From: Littorina saxatilis
Lineage: Eukaryota; Mollusca; Gastropoda; Littorinimorpha; Littorinidae
DNA length: 64,000 nt
Assembly: GCF_037325665.1 (NCBI RefSeq)
Contig: NC_090254.1
Location: forward strand, 17,371,141 to 17,435,140
Direction of reading: 5' to 3'
Under the pieces are notes generated by a model that saw only the letters and a list, made by a program, of their open reading frames with translations, was not told where the DNA came from and did no database searches. Within the stretch, counting starts at the first letter, position 1. Each line of letters begins with the position of its first letter. Shown here piece by piece: positions 40,969-51,298 of the stretch. Both the position numbers and the translations under genes were made by a program.

Positions 40969-43871
40969 TCAACTGGCGGTGGTTTCAGAAGCAGCTCCAA
41001 GGGAGGTAATGCTGTTGATTGATGCTGAACGCGCCCTTGCTGCGGAGTTTTTGATGACCGTGTCCATGGCCTTGTCGACACCAAGGGCTTTGTTGACGAT
41101 CGTTGACACTGTCACTGGCATCAGACTGAAAGACGAAACTGTATTGTACGTTTGATCTTGAACAATCAGACTGAAAGACGAAACTGTATTGTATGTTTGA
41201 TCTTGAACAATTCACTATATAAGTATGCTTTTGTGTAATTTTACTGCTCTGTGTGTGTGTGTGTCTTTGTGTGTGTGTGTGTGTGTGTGTGTCTGTGTGT
41301 CTTTGTGTGTGTGTGTCTTTGTGTGTGTGTGCCTGTTTCTGCTCATGGAGTTTATATATGTTTCTGATGATCATAAAATCTGCATCATGAACTATTACTT
41401 TTCAAGCTTTTGTTCTCTGCTCCTTTTTTTATAATGTGGTCTTAAACACTTACACTGTGAAATACATACATTCCCTTTCCTTCAATGTACACTTCAATAT
41501 TTCTACCTATTAATTTTTTTTTAAAGGGCATTCTCCAATCTCTTTATGTGCATGCAGATCTCTTCGCTATTTTGTTTTTCCGCTTTATTAAAAAGCTACT
41601 TTCTCATGAATATTCACCCTTCAATCAGTATCGGCCACATTTCCAACAGCTCACCTGTTAAAGAAGTACAAGAGATACATGAAACGAGGCATCAGTATCT
41701 GGCAACTGTCGTGGAGCACAGCATCCACTGTTCTTTCAGCAACGTCCCTCTCTGACAGGGGTGGCAGAAGGAATGACAACCTGTAATCAGAAAACGCTGT
41801 GCAGAATAGCATTGAGCATACAGTGGGACCCCCCTTTTAAGACCCTAACCCCCCCCCCCCCCCCCCCCCCCCACCCCCCTTTAACACTTTCGCGACGGGA
41901 GGTGACTATATTAGTAATAGCGCTGCAACGCCCACGGACGGGAAGTGACTATTTTAGTATTAGACATACAAGGTACACGACTCGTGATTGCTTCCCCGTT
42001 TTTGAAGCTTGCAGTAAATTGAGTTGTTTCCCTTGACACACTTGGTGTGCCCTTCCGCCATATGTAAAATTAGGCTGGTTTGTGCGGTTTTTTCGAGAAA
42101 AAAAATGAATCGAAGGCGAGCCTTGTCACGGGAGGAGATTCTCCGGATGTTGGATCTTGAGGACCCTGTAGATCATGATTCCGACGTGTTGTTTTCGCCT
42201 CAAGAAAGCGATAATAGCAGTGATATTGAGGAAGAAACAGTCCCGTTGTTGCTGCTAGTATGAGTCGGCAAACTACATGTGTTAGGGTGGTACTGCATGA
42301 ATCTTCGAATGTGTAGTTGCAAGGGGGGGCGTGGCAGCACTGATAACAATGGATGGCTGGAGCCTAATCCTTTTGGAAATGTTCATAGGTGTACAGTTGG
42401 GACTTTGTTGTGAAAATGTGACTTATATTCAATATGGATTACCTAGACATCATTTGGTGAGTGTCACAGTTTTGTTTCATTTGAGTCAGGATGCTGTGAG
42501 TGAATGCGGGATTTGCTTGTTTTTTTCTTTGTAATGTCTCCTTATTTCTGTGTAGAATTTTAACAATATTTCAGCTAATTCATAGGTTTTACACCTTGTT
42601 TGGTTATAAAATTATTTATAATACTTTCTGTTAAAAAATAACTTTTAAAAAAGCAGTGGAAAAGAAAACACACACAAAAAAAGTTAAAAAACACAAATTA
42701 TCCCCCTTTCACCCCCCTTTGCTAAAACAAATCGCGTGACAAACTTATAAATAGCACGACTGAACTGGGCATCCATTTTTGAATTAGTACACAAAATTTG
42801 GTGGTGATTGGACTTAATTCAAGCTTGCTAGACAGATTTCTTTACAGTTACTGTTTTTTGGGAAGTTTCTTGGTGGCAAGCTTGGGCAGGCAGGACGTTA
42901 ACGCCGTGGCAATGCTAGTCACAATAGTGGTAAGACTCCCTCCCTTTTAAGGCCCTGTTTTCTCAGACTGTCTGTTCACAACCTCTGTAATTAAAATACC
43001 CCCATTTTAAGACCCCCCTCCTTTTTAAGACCTAATTTTCTCCGATTTTTTAGATCTTAAAAGGGGGGTTCCACTGTACAACAAAATGCAAGGATCTAGG
43101 CAGCCACCCTAAAACATCAATACAGTGGTTACTATACCTGTACACATGTACCTGCGATGTGAGGACACCTCCAGATAAAAGACATATTCTGTACTCCCTT
43201 TGTCTATCATTTTGACCAAAACATACCTGTCCACAAACAATGTCGGAACACTTTTGGCTGGTGTAAAATACAGAGAAAAGGACCTACACTAATGTGTATC
43301 TTAATGTACATTGAATCTTAAATGTTTGTACAGTACTCTGAGACTGCCATATTTTGCTCAAAAGCGCTAAAAGGACAGTTATTCCTCATTGTCATTTCTG
43401 ATCTAATTATCAAACTCCACTTTAAATTTAATGATCACCTTGTCTGCATGCCAGGAAACATGTCATTGTCAACTTGGTAAGGGTGAACGCTTGTGACTTT
43501 GACGTTCTTTCCCAGAGCCCGCATCTCCTGTCGCAAAGACTCGGACAAACCAGTGGACGCAAATTTAGAGCTTACGTAGTCCCCCGCTCCTTTCAGTCCA
43601 AAAAGTCCCAGGACTGAACTTATGATGACGATGTGTCCGCGATTGTTCTTAAGCATGTCTGGCAAAAATGCCTTGAGAGTCTGAAACAAATAAACTTGTT
43701 GCTCATACATGAGCTACAGGCTGAACATTATGAGCATAATCCCAACCCTTGTATACATGGGGGGGGGGGGGGGGGGGGGGGGTTAATGAAACAGTAAATA
43801 TTGACTTGCATGACTACTTAGTTTGAAAGCATGATTCTGGTAAGAAAAAAATTAAGAGTAATACTTTTAAC

Positions 43872-43921
<50 letters not shown>

Positions 43922-46299
43922 CAGTGTGTGTGTATCTGTGTGTCTGTTTGCTTGCATCACAAAGACATTTGGCCTACAGATACCTTCAAAAACACACAAA
44001 CTACAGTAACAAGAAGGGCAAAGCCCATACGACTCACATGCTTGACCTTGACCTTTACATAACCTTGACCTTCAGGGTCAAGGTCAAATAACTAAACCTA
44101 GCAATGACATCATACACTAAGAACTGCTTTACACATTTTCCTACCAAAATACATGTGACCTTGACCCAAGGTCAAGGTCATCCAAGATCATGCAACACAA
44201 AGCTGTTAATTCAAGACATAAGAAGTACAATGGTGCTTATTGGCTCTTTCTACCATGAGATATGGTCACTTTTAGTGGTTCACTACCTTATTTTGGTCAC
44301 ATTTCATAAGGGTCAAAGTGACCTTGACCTTGATCATATGGGACCAAATGTGTCTCATGATGAAAGCATAACATGTGCCCCACATAATTTTTAAGTTTGA
44401 AACAGTTATCTTCCATAGTTCAGGGTCAAGGTCACTTCAAAATATGTATACAATCCAACTTTGAAGAGCTCCTGTGACCTTGACCTTGAAGCAAGGTAAA
44501 CCAAACTGGTATCAAAAGATGGGGCTTACTTTGCCCTATATATCATATATAGGTGAGGTATTCAATCTCAAAAACTTCAGAGAAAATGGGAAAAATGTGA
44601 AAAATAGCTGTTTTTTAGGCAACATTTATGGCCCCTGCGACCTTGACCTTGAAGCAAGGTCAAGATGCTATGTATGTTTTTTGGGGCCTTGTCATCATAC
44701 ACCATCTTGCCAAATTTGGTACTGATAGACTGAATAGTGTCCAAGAAATATCCAACGTTAAAGTTTTCCGGACGTCCGGACGGACGGACGGACGGACGGA
44801 CGACTCGGGTGAGTACATAGACTCACTTTTGCTTCGCATGTGAGTCAAAAACTTACCCACATATGGGCCAAAGTATTGACGTCAAAAGTGCGTTCAATGT
44901 CCTCAGGCTTGGCATCTAGAATGGTGTTGCCAATGACAACACCAGCATTGTTCACAAGGATACTGACCTCTCCAAACTTTGCCTTCAACTCTTGTGCCTG
45001 CAATGAATGCAAACCATTTCAAATACCGTAGTATATTTTTGTTAATGTTTATATATTTTTTGCACAAGCAACAAGGGAATGTAATTATTTTGAAAAAATG
45101 ATTTTGTTTCACGGTTATACATAAAACACTCATGCTTTCATGCATGCAAGGGTTCTCTTTCTCTCTCGATCTCTCTCTCTCATGAATTCTGTGCATTTCT
45201 GATCATTGTAATAAGATCAGTTTCTGTTTTATTCAATTCAGGTTATATTTTATTATTGATTTATCTTAATTGTTGCCATTATTTTTTAATTGCTTGTTCA
45301 AAGCACTGGAAGAATAAAAGCATTACATGGTTAATTATGGTAATATCGGTAACCCTCGTAAACTAAACATTCAGATCATATTCCCTCTTTGTGAGTTAAC
45401 CGGCTGGTCCTTTACTGTGCTAACATTAAATATATATATCCACAATTGATATTAAACACACACAGAAACAAAAAGTGTGAAGAAAAAGAGATTTACACAA
45501 GAATAAATCTGCTCCCTATCTGCAACATCACACAGCATGAAGGCACAGTTGACATCCAGTCTGCGAACTGCATTTGCTGTCTCTTCCAGACATGTCTCTG
45601 TTCTGCCCCACAGGATAATCTGCAAAATAAATTAAATATGCTGACTGTAACAAACTCAATGCTCTGAACAAAAAGATTCAGCTTGAGCACAAGTTTATGA
45701 TAATTTTTGTTCAAAGGGAAGGTGGGTTTGGAGACGGTGCTAATTGCCCTGAGGTAAATGGAATTTAGTGATCCCCTGCCCGTTCGTGATACACAGTACA
45801 AATTACAATAATTCAGGCTTTTCCGGGAGCATCATAAACGTGTATGTGTATATGTGTGTGTATGTGTGTGTGTGTGTGTGTGTGGTCGTTGGGTTACAGA
45901 CACACAAAAAAAGGGCGTTTCTGACGTTTTATGTCAATTGACAATTCTGCATGATTTGGCTGACCTTCGTAAACTGACCGATGTGCACACTAATGCAACT
46001 GCATGGTTTTAACGTTTCGTCTTCTCCTCCGAGTACACTACAGTGAGGGGGGATAAACCACATTAATCCTAATTATACACAATTGTCACAAATATACTTA
46101 CGTGCGCTGGCTTATGTATAGCAAACTGCAGGGCGATTTGTTTTCCTATCCCTTTGCCTCCCCCAGTGACCAAGATGATGTCTTCTCGTATTGATTTGGC
46201 TTCTGCCTTTGATATTCGGGCCCACGCCTCTTTAAAAAATAAATAGACCACGTTCTTTAACAGTGTTAGTAATCGTTTCATCCACGTGAACACTGCCAT
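40969..46299 (-). CDS. Short-chain dehydrogenase/reductase, RDH10/SDR16C-like (6 exons, complete)
   Basis: Exons 46102-46299, 45497-45619, 44857-44997, 43439-43680, 41655-41780 and 40969-41125 give 987 nt (328 aa plus stop) with matching phases. A hydrophobic N-terminus with basic residues suggests membrane anchoring. The Rossmann motif TGGGKGIG lies at about 45-52, NNAG at 123-126, catalytic Ser at about 175-176, and Tyr189-x3-Lys193 (YVSSK). Segments such as ERTFDVN, KAFLPDML, GHIVIISSVLGLF and FLPPL match retinol dehydrogenase 10 and epidermal retinol dehydrogenase 2 as I know them. The family oxidises retinol or other lipid alcohols with NAD(P) at ER or lipid-droplet membranes; the substrate here is not determined. 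An overlapping upstream ATG lies at 46304-46306. Confidence 0.9.
41126..41215. repeat. 45-bp tandem duplication spanning the SDR last-exon splice acceptor
   Basis: Two copies of a 45-bp unit lie end to end (41126-41170 and 41171-41215), differing mainly at one C/T. On the gene strand each copy ends in CGTCTTTCAG. The downstream copy supplies the acceptor used in my model; the upstream copy supplies a second identical acceptor 45 nt earlier. Using it adds 15 codons in frame without a stop. Confidence 0.85.
41248..41333. repeat. (TG)n microsatellite with TCTTTG interruptions
   Basis: TG tracts separated by TCTTTG and CTGTGTG. It lies just upstream, on the gene strand, of the duplicated acceptor of the SDR last exon. 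Confidence 0.9.
41840..41878. repeat. Poly-C tract
   Basis: About 30 C in a row, broken only by an A near the end, at the junction of MITE A and the piggyBac-like insert. Confidence 0.9.
42104..42263 (+). pseudogene. piggyBac-like transposase N-terminal fragment
   Basis: The ORF from the ATG at 42104 reads MNRRRALSREEILRMLDLED and then an acidic stretch with SDNSSDIEEE. An MxRRxLtxEEIL start plus Asp/Ser-rich acid region is the usual N-terminus of piggyBac transposases (PGBD family). It stops after about 53 residues, with no DDD catalytic domain following. It lies in an SDR intron on the opposite strand. Confidence 0.55.
43759..43782. repeat. Poly-G tract
   Basis: A run of more than 20 G in the SDR intron between exons 3 and 4. 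Confidence 0.9.
43876..43921. repeat. (TG)n microsatellite
   Basis: About 22 TG units in the SDR intron between exons 3 and 4, near a poly-G run. Confidence 0.9.
44009..44848. repeat. Repeat family N, full copy, rich in TCAAGGTCA motifs
   Basis: About 840 bp with end motifs GACTCACATGC near the left and the inverse GCATGTGAGTC at the right. It carries roughly ten copies of TGACCTTGA or its reverse TCAAGGTCA, plus a (GGAC)n run near 44775. Short ORFs exist but none looks real. It lies in the SDR intron between exons 3 and 4. Confidence 0.8.
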
Positions 46300-46340
46300 T
46301 CTCCATCAGAGCAGACAAAACTTGTTTAAATTGTATCCTT

Positions 46341-46545
46341 CGAAATCGAAACTGCACTTTTGTGTCTGGTAAATTTTGTGTCGAGTTGTCGAACCTAGTA
46401 AGGAACAGTCACTCTCTCCGTGCTGTATGATTACGTCCCTTCTCCAGGAAAAGCAGTAGTTCTTTTACCCGGAATCGACCGGAATCGACCGAAATCGACC
46501 GGTTCCGGGTAAAAGAAGTACCCAGGAAAAGTGCAGTTTCGATTT
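46341..46545. repeat. Inverted repeat at the SDR promoter
   Basis: Outer arms CGAAATCGAAACTGCACTTT (46341) and AAAGTGCAGTTTCGATTT (about 46528) pair, and an inner pair TTCTTTTACCCGGAATCGAC and GGTTCCGGGTAAAAGAA pairs again, with tandem GGAATCGACC units between. It starts about 40 bp upstream of the SDR start codon, so it must lie in the promoter or 5'UTR. Confidence 0.7.
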
Positions 46546-46629
46546 GAGTCGACATTTGTCTTTGTGTAGTTGCCTGCTTTCTTCAACATGTGTGTCAAGG
46601 GTAGTTTGTATAATGGTGAAAGATACGTT

Positions 46630-46845
46630 TTTGTTGTTGTTTACTTGAGCGTGTGTGTCGGTCAAAAAGAGAGAAATTAATGTCTCAGCACATGTTCTTG
46701 GAAGTGTAAATTTGTTTCCTTATCATAACAATAATATTGTTTGTTTGCTTGGTGTGACTGTGAATCCGTCTGTCAAAAAGAGAGAAATGTGTTAGCACAT
46801 GTGCTTGTAGTGTCAATGTGTTTCTTTGTCATCACAATTAAATGA
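46630..46845. repeat. Diverged two-copy tandem duplication (about 110 bp)
   Basis: Both halves share GTCAAAAAGAGAGAAAT, then AGCACATGTNCTTG and TTTNCTTNTCATCACAAT. It lies between the SDR 5' end and the CEP104 3' flank, a likely shared spacer between the two genes. Confidence 0.6.
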
Positions 46846-46893
46846 TGCTCACCACTTCCACAACAAACAAATAAACTACTTTATGTAAATGTC

Positions 46894-46899
46894 TTTATT
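46894..46899 (-). terminator. Candidate poly(A) signal AATAAA for CEP104
   Basis: The plus strand reads TTTATT here, so AATAAA on the gene strand, about 2.15 kb after the stop codon. It sits at the edge of the repeat-free block. Other AT-rich variants upstream could serve too. Confidence 0.35.
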
Positions 46900-48330
46900 T
46901 GCAGTAGACTGTAACTGTATACAAATAACCATTCTCATCATCATGCAACCCTCCAGTACTATGAATACTATAACTGTGAAACTCATACCCATTTTAAAAA
47001 GAATGAAACTATGTGCATTAATGCCTCTACGAATATAAAAAGAAAAACACTAAAGTTTTCTAAATGGCTATGAGAGAACAACCTCCTATTGCCTTAAGAG
47101 CATATTACATATGTGCAATAATTAACCAATCAGGATAAAGAGTAAGGCAAGGTTTTCTTGTTACTGAGAATTCCATAGTCAGCAGTTTGGGTTGAAATGA
47201 TGGAAGAAAAAACTAAATATTCAATAACAAGATTTCCTTGTAAAACCAATGGCAATGACTATGTGCATAATATACATAATTATTGTCATGTGCCAATCCT
47301 GACTGAAGTTATCAACCTATGCAAACATGCTACCAACTAAGCGTATTAATAAAATGTATTCATATAACATTGAGTGATTGACAAGCATCCCTGAAAACAA
47401 AAGATGTGCAATTCAAGCCTTTTCATCTGTAATGGTCTTATGTACAGGTATTGCCCTTGCAGGACTACGAACGTGGAAGAGTTTCACAGCGCAATTCAGA
47501 CATCTGCATTTGCTATAAGAACTGTACCATTCTGACATCTCCATGAATTCAAAGTCTTAGGCGTTAGTCAGGAAAGACAAATTTGTTAAATATTTGTTAA
47601 ATGCAATAATTCCAAATGTGTAGTTTGCAAACAGCTAAAAACATGTTCACAACCTGTTCCATGTATATTTCGACATAAAAGTTGAGTTCAAACTATCAAA
47701 ATGCCTGAATGATACCATTCTTAAAAATAAACCAGACACTTCAATCTGCTTGTGAAACTGTACTGGCCAAGTCATCTGTACTGGCTTAGTCCTGCTACAG
47801 GAAAAGTACAAAAATAAACAAACAAGATCATGTTTCCAACAACTTCTTACCACTCATATGTAGGTCTTCAGCTCATTTACAATTCCATACACACAAAACT
47901 GACCATTACACAACCAGTACTATTCCCACGCTAATTTGTTCAGATCAAGTTGGCACAACAGTAACACTGAATTCAGAATCCCACAACCTGGAATCTGGGT
48001 TTAAGACACTGCTCTAGCATCACAGAGTCTTTGCATTTTTTTTTAATAACAGACAATCATGTACATGTTCTGAACGACAGAGACGAACAAAAATATAAAT
48101 ACAATTAAAGCAAACTGGGTTTGAAAACCCCCAACATCACAACATGAAAATCACAGTTTTAAGTCAGTTCAGAGAGTAGTTGTTGCATAGGTGTATGACA
48201 AACATAGTGCATACAGCAGATTTTTACTTGGGACATTTGTTCAGTGTAAATCAGTGCTTCATCAACAAAAATCAACAAGGACTTTTCTAGCTAGTTCACC
48301 TCTACCACACTTCCTGAAGTCCTTTATCTA

Positions 48331-48357
48331 ACCCCCCCCCCCCCCCCCCCCCCCCCT
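48331..48357. repeat. Poly-C tract in the CEP104 3' flank
   Basis: A run of more than 20 C on the plus strand, so G on the CEP104 transcript strand. If this is 3'UTR, the RNA could form a G-quadruplex. Confidence 0.85.
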
Positions 48358-49043
48358 CCTGCTCAATGTTTACCCGACACCCATTTCCTTCTTTCCAAAC
48401 TGTTCCTCTGTTCTTTCACAGCTTTCAATAAACCCAAACCAACTAAATTATTACAGAATGAAAATAACGGTAATGCGTGTTTAAATCTGTTTAAAAGCAT
48501 GTAAATCTAACTAGGAAAAGTTGTACAGTTTAAACCTAAGAATAAAACAGTATAATTCACCTACCAGTGATATATCCGTGATATATAACATAGATGTCAT
48601 CAATATATCTACTCATTAACATGCTTATTAAATACCCAACTGTCAGGACGGAAAGAAAATCTTAAATCAGCTGATAAATAAAATAAAAACATACTGAGAG
48701 CCTTTGCTAGAGAGATTCTACGCTAAAACAGCATAGTAGCATAGATCAGATTGGTGGAAAAGCCTGAGATGCATGGGTTACGGTGAACATGCAAAAGGGA
48801 TAAAAGGAACCAATTAGGTTTCACACTGAATTTCAGCAGATTTTAGTACCATTGTTCAGTCATGTAAGAGAAAGAAAAAAATGTTGAAAAATAGCATTCA
48901 AAAATGAATACATGTACTTCTAACAAAGAAGACATTTATCCAAATACTCTCCATCGAGTAAAACGTGGTGTAACAAACAATGTTTTGAATCATATTTGGT
49001 GTTGTACAGCAGCATTCTGGGTATATTGGTTCAGGCCTTCACA

Positions 49044-49222
49044 TTATCTTGGAGTTTTCTTGGCTGTTGGTCTGGAGATTTTAGACGGAGGCTGGCGAGC
49101 TCCTCCTTTGGCTCCTGAAAATAGTTGAACACAATGAACAAAATTATAATGGATTTTTTGTCTAGTTTCAACGTTTCAGTTAATGTGTCTGTGTGTGTCT
49201 GTGTGTGTCTGCGCATGTGGTT

Positions 49223-49265
<43 letters not shown>

Positions 49266-50881
49266 ATACATGTGCCTGCGTCTGTGTGAATGCAGGATTG
49301 TATGCGTGCAAGTATGCATGCCTTTGTGTACGAGCACAAGATCGTTGAATGTGTGGCACAAAAATTCAGCCTGTATTATCTTCCAAATTGCCAAAAGCAT
49401 GGAATTATGAGTAGTCCTATATTTTGACTTGTATTTTCTTCTAGCACTTTGCCTCCCAGATCGTATATCATATTATAAGAATGATGGCTTCAGCAGGCAG
49501 CCAAATGCACCTATTATGTGAGTACTTGTTTGTTTGTGCATGCACGTGTGTGTGTGTGTATGCTGGTGCGTCTCTCTCTCCACTCTCCCCAGGCATGAAA
49601 ACTGAAAAAAAAAAAAAAATACTGAAAAAAAAGCGCCAAGACTTCTAGGGGGGTCCGGGGGCATGCCCCCCCGAAATTTTTTTTCAAGGGTGCAATTTGG
49701 TGCAATCTGGGGCTATCTGAGCCTTAAAATTGGATTCAAACTGCATGGCCCCAAAACTATTTTACTATAACTATGACTAGGAGAAAAAAAAATACGGAAA
49801 ATTTATTTTTTTCAAAAATACGGAAAATACGGAGAATTTTCATGCCACTCTCCCTTAACCCTTCCCTCCATTATCCTTATAGAGCGGTCTCCCTCTTGTC
49901 ACTTCAATTACCTCCGGTAGGCTGTTTGTTGAGAGCGATGAGTCTGCGTGGGTTCTGCTTACAGCCTTCACGAGTCATGAGATGGTCCTTCCACCCATCC
50001 TCATGGCCAGACAGGTTCTCGTGACACAGTGGACAGTGGTTCATGTTTGGCTTGAACGCTGCACAACAAGAAGATAATAGAAGTTGTCAAGAAAAATGGT
50101 GAGTGCTGAGTTACATGTACTGTTGATATGGCTAGATGAGGATAACACAATTTTTTTTATTTATTGTTTGAAAGACATGTAGAACAAGCATTAAAATGTG
50201 TACACAGGCTGTGACACACCAGTTTACAGAACCAACAAACCCAAATCCTCTAGAATAAAAAAACAAGTGACTCAGCAGAAGTGCAGTGTCATCTTCCGAG
50301 GGTAGCCTACCACATCCCCCCCTGGAGCGTCTGTAAAATCGACAAGTCTGGCAGCGGAACGAAATTCAGAGGTGGTTGGAGCAGCGAGTGCAGGGACGGG
50401 GCGGTGTGAGAGCACAACGGGACAAAGGAACAGGTGTAAAGACGAAACAGAAAAAGAAAAAAAGAAAGGTATGTTATTGTTTTGTTATAAATATAAAGTT
50501 CCAATAACACAACTTGTTTTTTATTCTGGATTTTGGAACGTTCGTTGGCAGTCTATTTGTTTTTGTATTCCAAATCCTCTTGGACTGAATATGTCTAAGC
50601 ATTAGGTGTACTTGAAAACTTTGAAACTCTTTAATAACCTGTGTAAATAATCAAAAAGAATCTGTGACAAAAAGTTATCTCCATCAACTCACGGTTGCAG
50701 GTCTTGTCGGCAATGTGCTGGTCCAGCTCAGCACGAGGAATGGCCTCGGAGCAGCGCGGACATTTGCCAAAGTTGCTCTTGGCCTCGCACTCCGTCAGGA
50801 CGTGATCTGTGTAGGTAGCTATCTCCACCACCTGTAAGGAAAGAGTAGATAAGAATAAAATGAATCTCCATATGCTATGAA

Positions 50882-50913
<32 letters not shown>

Positions 50914-51250
50914 ATATCTTCCCAAAACTCTCTCTCCTAATCTCTTTCATGTCCTCTCTCAACAATATTCAAATTCTCTCACTTAATCTAGTTCGTCAAT
51001 TGATTTTAATCACACCATACCTCTCTCTCTCATTCTTCCTCTCGATATCACTGAAAATGTATGTCTACCTCTCTGCGTTTCCCATCAATCTCTTACACAC
51101 ATGTGCGTACCTGTTTGCAGTTGGCACAGCGTTTCAGCATGGGACAGCTCTTCCAGTAGTGAATGTCCAGTCCTTCTTCTGTGAACGCGTCATTGCGTTC
51201 TGAGCAGAAAATGCAGATCCTGCAATCACAATAGCACATTTAATAAACTG

Positions 51251-51298
<48 letters not shown>

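Larger units (their letters stand above)
41818..43078. mobile_element. MITE A copy split by a piggyBac-like fragment
   Basis: The left end TACAGTGGGACCCCCC and right end GGGGTTCCACTGTA flank about 1 kb of other DNA (about 41881-42901). That insert begins at TTAACACTTTCGCG, ends near CGTTAACG and holds a short transposase-like ORF at 42104-42263. A 30-bp poly-C tract lies at the left junction. Confidence 0.6.
46880..49043 (-). other. Probable CEP104 3'UTR
   Basis: About 2.1 kb directly downstream of the CEP104 stop is AT-rich and almost free of the repeats that fill the rest of the window, apart from a poly-C run. It holds no long ORF. An AATAAA signal on the minus strand lies at 46894-46899, followed by divergent sequence. 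This fits a long 3'UTR, but no transcript evidence is available from sequence alone. Confidence 0.45.

Noticed and set aside
41761-42036. Proline-run ORF next to the SDR exon
   Set aside because: The proline run is the poly-C tract; the frame crosses MITE A ends and no homologue is apparent.
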